A DNA stretch of 64,000 nt from Gastranaerophilus sp944325835. Its GTDB lineage: Bacteria > Cyanobacteriota > Vampirovibrionia > Gastranaerophilales > Gastranaerophilaceae. The translations under genes were made by a program, and so were the position numbers. Positions 8,698 to 16,202 of this stretch are shown in pieces (within the stretch, counting starts at the first letter, position 1; every line of letters begins with the position of its first letter). The stretch lies in the NCBI GenBank assembly GCA_963931575.1, contig OZ007029.1, forward strand, positions 682,001 through 746,000. The letters run 5' to 3'. The notes below the pieces were generated by a model. It saw only the letters and a program-made list of their open reading frames with translations, was not told the DNA's origin and made no database searches.

Positions 8698-10758
8698 TAT
8701 CTTGTGCAGGGCAAGCGCTACTATATCATTATAAAGTACGATTACCATTAGCAGTATCAGGAACATAAACCCTGCGGTTGCAATTGAATTTACGGTATCC
8801 TCATCAAGAGGTTTCCCATAAAGTTTTTCCAGCAGCAGGAATAGAACATGTCCGCCGTCCAGAGCCGGTATCGGCAGAAAGTTCACAATCGCAAGATCAA
8901 GTGAAATTAATGCTGTCAAAAGCAGCCCCTGCCAGAGCCCGTCCTGCTGGATTACATCCCCGCCATATTTTACGACTGCCACAACTCCGTGCATATTTTC
9001 AAGCGGAACTTTGCCAGTAAATAACTGCCACAAACCTTTTAATAGCATTTTTGTCTGGCTGTACAGGTAATTACAGCTTTCAACCATTGCAGTTTTTAAA
9101 TTTTTCGTTTCAATGAAAACACGTTTTTTATCCAGCTTAACTCCTACAACGCCTGTTTCAGTCGAGTAAATTGGTGCAAGTTCCAAAATTTTTCCGTCAC
9201 GTTCAACTTTTATATTTATCGGGCAGGCGGTGTCGCTCAGCGCAAATGCTAAATCCACAAGGGTCGTATTGCCGTCTGCCTTATATGTTTTTTCGCCCTG
9301 TAATGCTTTGCGAAGTTTTATCTGGCTGTCGTTAAGCGCAATTTTATTATCTGTGATACGTTCATAACCGCGCAGCATGTCATCTGTCATGCTTACTGCA
9401 GCTTCCGGTTGAGCCTTTGGAAGTTTTATTATTCTTCCCGCAGGCACGAAATCTGCAGCATTAATTTTCGGGTTAAGCTTTTGGAGCCTTTCAAGAGTGC
9501 TTTTTATGGCGTCCGTAGAAACAAGACCGTCAAATTTTCTGCTTTTTATTGCATAAAGTTGGAACGCGTAAGCGCTGTCAACAGGGCTGCCGTTGATTTC
9601 GACAACCTTATCGCCCTCTTTAAGACCGGAGTTAAGCAATGAAATATTGCCCTTTGCTTCCGGCGCGAAAGAATTTATATAAGTTTGATAGTTTTCTGTC
9701 GGGAGTTTTCCCCAGAGAAGCGCTGTTAATACAACAATAAACACCGCGCATACAACATTTGCGAAAACGCCTGCCGAAACTACTACAAGACGTTGATACG
9801 CCGGTTTGTTGACAAATCTTTCAGGTGAATCTTTAGGCAGGTTATTATCTTTATCGTCATCAGGAAACGAAACATATCCGCCAAGTAGAAACGCGTGTAC
9901 AACAATAAGTGTTTCCCCGCATTGCTTTTGCCATAATATAGGCCCGAACGGAAGCCCGAAGCCAAAACGCTCAACTTTAATTTTAAACATTTTTGCCGCA
10001 AGAAAATGCCCTGCCTCGTGAATGAGTACCAGAATGCTTATCAGTATAAGCATTGCCAGTATTGATAAAGTGTTTTTTGTGAGAGCTTTTTTATCAAATT
10101 TAAAGCTTAAATCCTTTTTAAGGCTTTTTAAAATTTCGGACTTAGGAGTGTAGATAGTATTTATCTGACATTTTGTCGTTCCTGATATAAATTCATCAAG
10201 AGATTCCGGTTTTAAACTAAAAGTCTGTCCCTCCCGTTCCACCTGAACAACCGGCTTTATACCTCCTGTAATTCCTAATTCCTTAATCAGGGTATCATTT
10301 TTATTAATAGCAGTCTTAAAGGTATTAGCCCCCGTTATATTTGTGCCGTTGACATTTAGTATCTTATCGCCGGCCTTGAATAGTGATTCCTGCGGGGCTG
10401 ATTTTACAAAGGTTTCGTATTTACCGGACGGGATAAAGTTTATGTAAATCAAGCCAATTAAGAGCATTGAAATTGTCATCATCAAAAGAGATGAGAACGT
10501 CAAAAATGCTTTTTGCCGGTTTGAACATTTTATCTCAGGATCGAAATCCTTATTGTATTCGAGATAACCGCCCCAGAAAACCGGATAGATTACAAGTTCG
10601 GTGTCATTAAATTTCTTTGCGAAAACAGGTTTGCCCCAGTCTATACCGATAACAAACTTCTCTACAGGAAGTTTAAGGCGTTTTGCCGCGATAAACCGCC
10701 CGATTGTGAATGTTAATTTCAATATGCTTAAAACTATAATCGCAATGATAAATGACAT
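8695..10758 (-). CDS. Site-2 protease (RseP/M50 family) with a degenerate N-terminal duplicate
   Basis: A zinc membrane protease of the regulated intramembrane proteolysis family. The 687-residue protein has an active M50 unit in its second half. HEAGHFLAAK (247-256) is followed by GGYVSF, a membrane segment, PDZ-type sequence (GLKEGDKVVEINGSPV) and the LDGGH motif (about 635). RseP is usually 350-450 residues. The extra 230 residues at the N-terminus repeat the same order: FTIGRFIAAK (17-26) in place of HEAGHFLAAK, FWGGYLEY in place of LLGGYVSF, a membrane segment, then SLFKAGDKILNVNGTN in place of the PDZ start. Both zinc His and the Glu are lost in copy one. It is last in an operon with the HIT protein and speE. 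The substrate is unknown; an anti-sigma factor is possible. Confidence 0.88.
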   Translation of the reverse strand: MSFIIAIIVLSILKLTFTIGRFIAAKRLKLPVEKFVIGIDWGKPVFAKKFNDTELVIYPVFWGGYLEYNKDFDPEIKCSNRQKAFLTFSSLLMMTISMLLIGLIYINFIPSGKYETFVKSAPQESLFKAGDKILNVNGTNITGANTFKTAINKNDTLIKELGITGGIKPVVQVEREGQTFSLKPESLDEFISGTTKCQINTIYTPKSEILKSLKKDLSFKFDKKALTKNTLSILAMLILISILVLIHEAGHFLAAKMFKIKVERFGFGLPFGPILWQKQCGETLIVVHAFLLGGYVSFPDDDKDNNLPKDSPERFVNKPAYQRLVVVSAGVFANVVCAVFIVVLTALLWGKLPTENYQTYINSFAPEAKGNISLLNSGLKEGDKVVEINGSPVDSAYAFQLYAIKSRKFDGLVSTDAIKSTLERLQKLNPKINAADFVPAGRIIKLPKAQPEAAVSMTDDMLRGYERITDNKIALNDSQIKLRKALQGEKTYKADGNTTLVDLAFALSDTACPINIKVERDGKILELAPIYSTETGVVGVKLDKKRVFIETKNLKTAMVESCNYLYSQTKMLLKGLWQLFTGKVPLENMHGVVAVVKYGGDVIQQDGLWQGLLLTALISLDLAIVNFLPIPALDGGHVLFLLLEKLYGKPLDEDTVNSIATAGFMFLILLMVIVLYNDIVALALHKI

Positions 10759-10816
10759 GAAATTGCTCCCTAAATGCTTTGTATGTTACGTCTTGCCATT
10801 ATCCGGGTATGGCTGT

Positions 10817-11659
10817 TTACTCAGTCAACTCTTTCAAATAGTTAGGCAGTGCAAAACGTGCAAGGTGGTAGTCCTTGTTGTAAATTTTGCAGGTTTTTGT
10901 AATTTTTTCGCAGCGTTCTTCATCAATGTATGATAAAGGTTTAACTGTTTCTGAGCAATACGCCCATGCCCAGTAGCCGCCAGGGTAAGTCGGAATGTTT
11001 GAAGTATAGGTTGAAACAATCGGGAATACTTTTTTCAGCAAGTCGTACATTTTTTTGATTTCTTTTTTGTTAACAACAGGTGATTCTGATTGCGCAGCAA
11101 CGATTCCGCCTTCTTTTAACGACTCTTTAACGTTAGTATAAAATTCTTCCGTAAATAAGCCTTCACCGGGGCCCATAGGATCTGTTGAATCAATCAGGAC
11201 AATATCAAACATATTTTTCTTATCTTTGATGTATTCAATCGCGTCTTCAACAAGAATTTCGCATTTAGGATTGTCGAGTTCGCAGGCAATTGTCGGAAGG
11301 TATTTTTTGCAAGCGTCAATAACCATTCCGTCGATTTCGCAAAGTACAACTTTTTCAACGGTATCGTGTTTCAGAACTTCTCTAACGGTTCCGCCGTCCC
11401 CGCCGCCTATTACAAGAACTGTTTTAGGGCATTTGTGGTTCATCATCGGAATATGTGCAATCATCTCGTGATAGTGCCATTCATCACCCTCCGTTGTCAT
11501 CATTAAGTCGTCAAGCGTTAAAACTCTGCCCAGTTCGCTGTCAGATTCAAATACTTCAACTTTTTGAAACTTTGATTGTTCTGAAAATAAAATATCTTTT
11601 TGTTTGATTGCAATGCCAAAACCTGCCGGTGTTATTTCTTTATAAAATTTCTCGCTCAT
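10817..11659 (-). CDS. speE: Spermidine synthase (polyamine aminopropyltransferase)
   Basis: Transfers an aminopropyl group from decarboxylated SAM to putrescine. The 280-residue protein contains the SAM-binding GGGDGGTVRE (85-94) and the acidic pair DLMMTTEGDEWHYHE. The catalytic region is LIDSTDPMGPGEGLF (about 155-170). It lies 28 bases after the HIT gene and 58 bases before the protease gene on the same strand. No speD or speA is visible nearby. Confidence 0.95.
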   Translation of the reverse strand: MSEKFYKEITPAGFGIAIKQKDILFSEQSKFQKVEVFESDSELGRVLTLDDLMMTTEGDEWHYHEMIAHIPMMNHKCPKTVLVIGGGDGGTVREVLKHDTVEKVVLCEIDGMVIDACKKYLPTIACELDNPKCEILVEDAIEYIKDKKNMFDIVLIDSTDPMGPGEGLFTEEFYTNVKESLKEGGIVAAQSESPVVNKKEIKKMYDLLKKVFPIVSTYTSNIPTYPGGYWAWAYCSETVKPLSYIDEERCEKITKTCKIYNKDYHLARFALPNYLKELTE

Positions 11660-11687
11660 TTATTTTCTCCTTACTTTATCTTCATTC

Positions 11688-12005
11688 TTAATTCTGATTT
11701 GACAAAACGTGTATATGCAGGTGGAAAACTTCCTGTCCTTCTTCTTTGCCGGTGTTGATTTGAACTCTGTAAGATTTAATCCCTAAATTTTTTGTGACAG
11801 CTTTTACACCTTTGATGAGTTCTGCCATTAACTTTTCATCCTCAAGCTCGTTCAAGGACTCAATGTGAACCTTTGGCACTACAAGCAAATGGTGTTTTGC
11901 TTTAGGATGAATATCTTTAAAAACAACAAGATAATCATTCTCAAGTAAAAATTCCGTGTTAAATTCACCGTTGATAATTTTACAAAAGATACAATCATTT
12001 TCCAT
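11688..12005 (-). CDS. HIT-family nucleotide phosphoramidase (HinT-like)
   Basis: A 105-residue histidine-triad protein with CIFCKI (residues 5-10), the strand HHLLVVPK and the triad HLHIHV (His95, His97, His99). HinT-type enzymes hydrolyse adenylate conjugates such as AMP-lysine or AMP-tRNA-synthetase intermediates. The role here is inferred from family only. It is the first gene of the minus-strand set HIT-speE-protease, with an SD-like GGAGAAG just upstream. Confidence 0.92.
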   Translation of the reverse strand: MENDCIFCKIINGEFNTEFLLENDYLVVFKDIHPKAKHHLLVVPKVHIESLNELEDEKLMAELIKGVKAVTKNLGIKSYRVQINTGKEEGQEVFHLHIHVLSNQN

Positions 12006-12096
12006 GTTTCTTCTCCTTACAAAATATCCCTTATTTCAATTCTAGCTGAAAAAACTAAAAAGGCAATTAAAATGTAACATTTATTTTCTGTGCGTG

Positions 12097-12124
12097 TTCA
12101 CTTTTTGCTTGTTTGTAATACAAT
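12097..12124 (+). promoter_or_regulatory. Possible promoter of aspS
   Basis: TTCACT (12097-12102) and TACAAT (12119-12124), 16 bases apart, lie about 40 bases before the aspS start. This is judged by eye from sigma-70 consensus. Confidence 0.4.
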
Positions 12125-12162
12125 AACTTTTAGAATATCAATAAGAAAAGAGGAAAGTATAA

Positions 12163-13944
12163 ATGATAGTTACAAAGATGAAATCGCACAATTGCGGCGA
12201 GTTGAATTTGAACAATATCAACCAGGAAGTGACTTTATCCGGCTGGGTTGCGTGTGTACGTGATTTGGGCGGTATTTTATTTGTTGAATTGAGAGATAGA
12301 AGCGGATTCTTCCAAATCGTTGCAAACCCGCAAATTAACCCCCAGGTACACAAGGTACTTGAAAAAGTTCGTTCAGAATATGTTATTACCGTTAAAGGCA
12401 AAGTTACAAGACGTCCGGAAGAAACTTATAACGAAAAATACGCTACCGGTCAGGTAGAAATGTATCCTGACACTATTGAAATCCTTTCCGAAGCAAAAGT
12501 TTTACCGTTTGTTTTGGATGATGATAATGTTTCCGAAGATGTTCGCTTAAAATACAGATATTTGGACCTCAGACGTGAAAAAATGCTTTCAAACCTTGTT
12601 TTGCGTCATAAAATTGTTCAGGCGGTAAGAAATAATTTGAATAATAAAGATTTCTTAGAAGTTGAAACACCTATCCTTATTAAAACGACTCCGGAAGGCG
12701 CAAGAGATTACCTTGTTCCGTCACGTGTTCAGGAAGGTAAATTCTACGCGCTGCCGCAATCTCCGCAAATCTTTAAACAATTGTTAATGGTTGGCGGTAT
12801 TGAAAGATATTATCAGGTTGCAAAATGCTTCCGTGATGAGGATTTACGTGCTGACAGACAGCCTGAATTTACTCAAATAGACCTTGAAATGTCTTTTGTT
12901 GAACAGCAAGACGTTATCAAAGTCGTTGAAGACTTGATTGTTGACGCATTCAAAGCTGCCGGCGTTGAGGTTAAACCTCCGTTTATTCAAATGCCTTGGC
13001 AGGAAGCTATGGACAGATATGGTTCCGATAAACCGGATACACGTTTCGGGTTAGAGCTTTTTGACCTCGGCGATATTATTATGCAGTCTAACTTTGAAAT
13101 CGTTAAATCAACACTTGAAAAAGGCGGTATTGTCCGCGGTATCAGAATTCCGGGCGGCGCTTCATATTCAAGAAAAGATATTGATGATATTACAAAACTT
13201 GCAATGTCTTTTGGCGCGAAAGCTCTTGCTAACATTATTTATCTTGAAGACGGCACACCAAAATCTCCTGTTATGAAATTCGTGACAGAAGAACAGGCTA
13301 AAATGATTCAGGAACGCGCTCAGGCTGTTGCAGGTGATATTATCTTCTTTGTTGCCGATAAACCAAAATTGGTTTACGACATTATGGGAAGATTAAGACT
13401 TCACTTCGGCAAACAGCTTAATCTGATTGACGAAAGCAAGCACGCGCTTCTGTGGGTCGTTGACTTCCCAATGTTTGAATACAGTGAAGAAGAAGGCAGG
13501 TTTATGGCAATGCACCACCCGTTCACTTCTCCTTGTCTTGAAGATTTGGATAAACTGGACAGCGGTGATCTCGGTAATGTTAAATCAATCGCTTACGATA
13601 TCGTTTACAACGGAACGGAGCTCGGCGGCGGTTCTGTCAGAATTCACTCCTCCGAAGTTCAAAAGAAAATCTTCAAAGCTCTCGGCTTAACAGAAGAAGA
13701 AGCGGTTGAAAAATTCGGATTTATGGTTAATGCACTTCAATACGGTACTCCGCCTCACGCAGGACTGGCAATCGGTCTTGACAGACTCGTCGCGCTGCTT
13801 GCAAGAACGGAATCTATCCGTGATGTAATAGCGTTCCCGAAAAATTCAGGTGCAAAAGATCTTATGAGCGATGCTCCTGGCGAGGCATCTCTTCAACAAC
13901 TGAGAGAGCTTCACTTGAAAAGTACGGCAAGGCCAAATCATTAA
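12163..13944 (+). CDS. aspS: Aspartyl-tRNA synthetase
   Basis: Charges tRNA-Asp. The 593-residue bacterial-type enzyme has an N-terminal OB fold (GWVACVRDLGG, about 25-35), class II motif 2 (CFRDEDLRADRQPEFTQID), an inserted GAD domain around 290-420, and motif 3 (GLAIGLDRLVALL). In the anticodon-binding loop RDLGG, Leu stands where non-discriminating enzymes usually have His, which argues for an Asp-only enzyme. That rule comes from other species, so treat it as a hint. AGAGGAAAG lies 6 bases before ATG 12163. The gene is transcribed divergently from the HIT operon. Confidence 0.97.
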   Translation: MIVTKMKSHNCGELNLNNINQEVTLSGWVACVRDLGGILFVELRDRSGFFQIVANPQINPQVHKVLEKVRSEYVITVKGKVTRRPEETYNEKYATGQVEMYPDTIEILSEAKVLPFVLDDDNVSEDVRLKYRYLDLRREKMLSNLVLRHKIVQAVRNNLNNKDFLEVETPILIKTTPEGARDYLVPSRVQEGKFYALPQSPQIFKQLLMVGGIERYYQVAKCFRDEDLRADRQPEFTQIDLEMSFVEQQDVIKVVEDLIVDAFKAAGVEVKPPFIQMPWQEAMDRYGSDKPDTRFGLELFDLGDIIMQSNFEIVKSTLEKGGIVRGIRIPGGASYSRKDIDDITKLAMSFGAKALANIIYLEDGTPKSPVMKFVTEEQAKMIQERAQAVAGDIIFFVADKPKLVYDIMGRLRLHFGKQLNLIDESKHALLWVVDFPMFEYSEEEGRFMAMHHPFTSPCLEDLDKLDSGDLGNVKSIAYDIVYNGTELGGGSVRIHSSEVQKKIFKALGLTEEEAVEKFGFMVNALQYGTPPHAGLAIGLDRLVALLARTESIRDVIAFPKNSGAKDLMSDAPGEASLQQLRELHLKSTARPNH

Positions 13945-13971
13945 GTTTTGTCATACTACTTATAATAAATA

Positions 13972-13998
13972 AAAGGCGGTCTTTAGACCGCCTTTTTA
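13972..13998. terminator. Bidirectional terminator between aspS and the sigma factor
   Basis: AAAGGCGGTCT (13972-13982), loop TT, AGACCGCCTTTTT. The two genes converge here and the sigma gene's stop codon sits in the T-run. Confidence 0.88.
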
Positions 13999-14898
13999 AC
14001 ATACGTAGCACGCAAGAAGTTCTGCGCCTGTTGCCTTCATTTTCTTCAACGCACGCATTTCGGTCTGACGAATGCACTCTTTTGTTACTCCATAGAGGTT
14101 GCCGATTTCTTCCAGCGTTTTCTTCGCTGTGTTGCCAAGTCCGAAACGCATTTTTACAACCTCCTGCTCTCTGTCCTTGAGCCTTGAAACAATATTATAA
14201 ATATCATTTTTCAGCCCTTCATATTCAATTTCTTCTTCAACGGAAGCATTTTCATCTCTGATTATCTCTGCCAGTGTCATGTCTTTGTTCTCGTCATTGT
14301 TCAGTGAACTTTCTAATGACAAACTCTTTGAGTACGCAGATAAAAATGTATCAATTTTATCCGGCTCTATGTTCATTTTTTTAGCTACTTCACTATTAGA
14401 AACAGCGTTATTTTTCTCTCTTTCCATTTCTCGTTTTACTTTTGAAAATTTTGAAAGCGTTTCCTGAATATATACCGGAATTTTCATGCAATAGCCCTGT
14501 TCGGAAATAGCTTTGAACATTGCCTGCTTAATCCACCAGTTTGCATAAGTGCTGAACTTGTAGCCTAGTTTGTGGTTGAATTTTTCAACGGCAATCATCA
14601 AGCCGATATTGCCTTCCTGAATTAAATCGCTCATCGGAATTTTTGAAATATGGATTGTCTTTTTGGCAATCATTACGACCAGACGTAAATTCGCTTCAAT
14701 CAATCTTTGTTTCGCTTCAAAATCACCTGATTTAATTTTTTCGGCTAAATCTCTCTCTTCTTCTGCACTAAGCGCGCTGTAGTGCGAAATTGATCTGATA
14801 TATTCTGACATCAAATCATTTTCATCGCACGAAAAAACATCATCTCTAGCGGGGTTGGATAAATTTTCACATTTCTTCATTTTAATCACTTTAGACAT
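13996..14898 (-). CDS. Sigma-70 family RNA polymerase sigma factor (group 2-like)
   Basis: Directs RNA polymerase to promoters. The start at 14898 (MSKVIKMKK) has AGGAG nine bases upstream. An earlier in-frame ATG at 14943 lacks one. The 300-residue protein lacks the long region 1.1 of RpoD. It shows region 1.2 (MSEYIRSISH), region 2 (DLIQEGNIGLMIAVEKF, YANWWIKQAM), region 3 and region 4 (LKDREQEVVKMRFG, then a helix-turn-helix with LEEIGNLYGVTKECIRQ). The length and missing region 1.1 point to an alternative, non-essential sigma of the RpoS/SigB-cyanobacterial group 2 kind. Upstream lies a 24-bp palindrome shared with the divergent thioredoxin gene. Confidence 0.92.
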   Translation of the reverse strand: MSKVIKMKKCENLSNPARDDVFSCDENDLMSEYIRSISHYSALSAEEERDLAEKIKSGDFEAKQRLIEANLRLVVMIAKKTIHISKIPMSDLIQEGNIGLMIAVEKFNHKLGYKFSTYANWWIKQAMFKAISEQGYCMKIPVYIQETLSKFSKVKREMEREKNNAVSNSEVAKKMNIEPDKIDTFLSAYSKSLSLESSLNNDENKDMTLAEIIRDENASVEEEIEYEGLKNDIYNIVSRLKDREQEVVKMRFGLGNTAKKTLEEIGNLYGVTKECIRQTEMRALKKMKATGAELLACYVC

Positions 14899-15009
14899 AA
14901 CACGAGGCTCCTCTTCTTTTGCTGATGCTGGTCGTTCCGGCACGCAGGCACGTCAAACCGGCTATCTCAGCTTGCAGGTTGTACGGGAAAAACTAAACAC
15001 TTATATACT

Positions 15010-15033
15010 TAATATATACTCAAGTATATATTA
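15010..15033. promoter_or_regulatory. 24-bp near-perfect palindrome between sigma factor and thioredoxin genes
   Basis: TAATATATACT, CA, AGTATATATTA: 11-base arms with a 2-base centre. It is about 110 bases from the sigma start and 87 bases from the thioredoxin start, between divergent genes. Candidate operator for a dimeric regulator, or a shared AT-rich promoter core. Confidence 0.5.
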
Positions 15034-15119
15034 AAATCAAGTTTTTGTTAAAAAATTGTTACAAATCTCAAAAATTTGCAATGTTAAGCTTTTGGGTTAG
15101 AATAAATTTGGAGGGCATA

Positions 15120-15599
15120 ATGATTAAATATAAATTAGTTATATTAACGATAATCGGGCTTCTGGCAGGCTTTCTTGGCGGATATTTTCTTGCTGATAAA
15201 AATGCGGCAATGGCTGCAAAAGCGGAACGGATTTCTAAAGCGGTAGATGAAGCTGTGAGTGAAACAAAAGAAGTTAAGGAGTTTGGCAAGCCTGCGCTGG
15301 TGTATTTTTACGGTAAAGAATGTTCTTCCTGTCAGAAATTTAAACCAACCTGGCTGGCGCTGAAGAAAAAATATAAAAATTCATTTAATTTTATAGAAAT
15401 AGATGTTGATAAGGCTGAAAATGCACCTTTATGTTATGAATTTATGGTAAACGTTATTCCGGCGGTTCATATAGAAGACGCGCCTTTCAGAAACCGCGCA
15501 TACATAAACCCGATGGAATACCACTTTGTGCCGCGTTTAGAAGACACTTTGAACAGGTATCTTGAGATGCGTGAAATCCTGAAAAAAGGTGCTGCTTAA
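15120..15599 (+). CDS. Membrane-anchored thioredoxin-like protein
   Basis: The start at ATG 15120 is set by TGGAGGG five bases upstream. The 159-residue protein has a single N-terminal membrane segment (LVILTIIGLLAGFLGGYFLA), a short linker, then a thioredoxin fold. Its redox motif is CSSC (68-71) after LVYFYGKE, and a cis-Pro region VIPAVH is near 118. The fold therefore probably faces the periplasm. The second half (FRNRAYINPMEYHFVPRLED) does not match a named subfamily I can recall. Likely a thiol-disulfide exchange protein; partner unknown. Confidence 0.82.
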   Translation: MIKYKLVILTIIGLLAGFLGGYFLADKNAAMAAKAERISKAVDEAVSETKEVKEFGKPALVYFYGKECSSCQKFKPTWLALKKKYKNSFNFIEIDVDKAENAPLCYEFMVNVIPAVHIEDAPFRNRAYINPMEYHFVPRLEDTLNRYLEMREILKKGAA

Positions 15600-15692
15600 T
15601 ATATCTTAATATTTTTGACAAAACTAGCAAATTTGATTTTTGAGGGAACTTTATATATACATATAAAGCTCTCTCTTCTTATTTAAACGGAT

Positions 15693-15720
15693 AGGCCTTG
15701 AATACCAAGGTCTTTTTTTT
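15693..15720 (+). terminator. Terminator after the thioredoxin-like gene
   Basis: GGCCTTG, loop AATAC, CAAGGTC (one G-T pair), then nine T. Confidence 0.7.
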
Positions 15721-15828
15721 TGTCCGAGAAAGACTCGCGCCCGGCTGAGCCGGAGCCATACTTGTATCAATCGCTACCGAGAGCGTATGAGCCAAATGTG
15801 GAAGCCACTCAGTGGCCGAGTCTTTTGA

Positions 15829-15882
15829 GTGGCACTCTGCCGAGCGAAACAATCCAGTGAACTGTTTTTCGAGAGGTAAGCC
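15829..15882. repeat. Dispersed ~50-bp element, copy 1
   Basis: GTGGCACTCTGCCGAGCGAAAC to GTTTTTCGAGAGGTAAGCC. It matches 18179-18226 (GTGGCACTGTGCCGAGC to CGTTTTTCGAGAGGAAGC). The middle differs but stays self-complementary. Confidence 0.65.
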
Positions 15883-16012
15883 GGGTTGGCCTGTGTTACC
15901 CGCCTGACAAATCAAAGATTAGAAACGGCGGAGATATTATGCTCGCCTGCTCCCCTCGTTCTCACGAGGTGACACCGCGAGCATCGGCTGACGCTTTGAG
16001 CAGGGCAAGCAG

Positions 16013-16030
16013 GCGACGGAGAACTGCTTT
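16013..16030. repeat. 18-bp exact repeat shared with the phage module
   Basis: GCGACGGAGAACTGCTTT occurs here and at 33193-33210, in both cases in non-coding DNA next to an inverted repeat. Confidence 0.55.
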
Positions 16031-16180
16031 TTTGGCGCATCGCACAAGTCTTGACTAAAGAAAAATATAATACATAAATTGATGAAACCCGGGTATGGTC
16101 TGCGTCTTTAACGGAACGGTATATCCTTATTATCGTAATGTGGAACGTGGCGGTGGGTTATGGTGTATTAATCGCTAAAA

Positions 16181-16200
16181 AGAGCCCTTTAAGGGCTCTT
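16181..16200. terminator. Terminator between the pilin remnant and typA
   Basis: AGAGCCC, loop TTTAA, GGGCTCT flanked by A-run and TTCTTT. It can serve both convergent sides. Confidence 0.75.
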
Positions 16201-16202
16201 CT

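Larger units (their letters stand above)
15727..16178 (+). pseudogene. Decayed pilin locus (leader and last residues only)
   Basis: No gene is readable in this roughly 450-base gap, but both ends match the pilin family. The left end, CCCGGCTGAGCCGG then AGCCATACTTGTATCAA, matches the DNA just after the G-tract at 27172. The right end reads VYPYYRNVERGGGLWCINR and a stop at 16176-16178, matching the (R/W)C(V/I)KR ends of the intact pilins. A copy of the family promoter (TTGACT at 16051) lies inside, out of normal order. The pilin domain itself is absent. Confidence 0.5.

Noticed and set aside
15679..15915. 78-residue minus-strand frame after the thioredoxin gene
   Set aside because: It overlaps the terminator and repeat element; no SD and no family resemblance.
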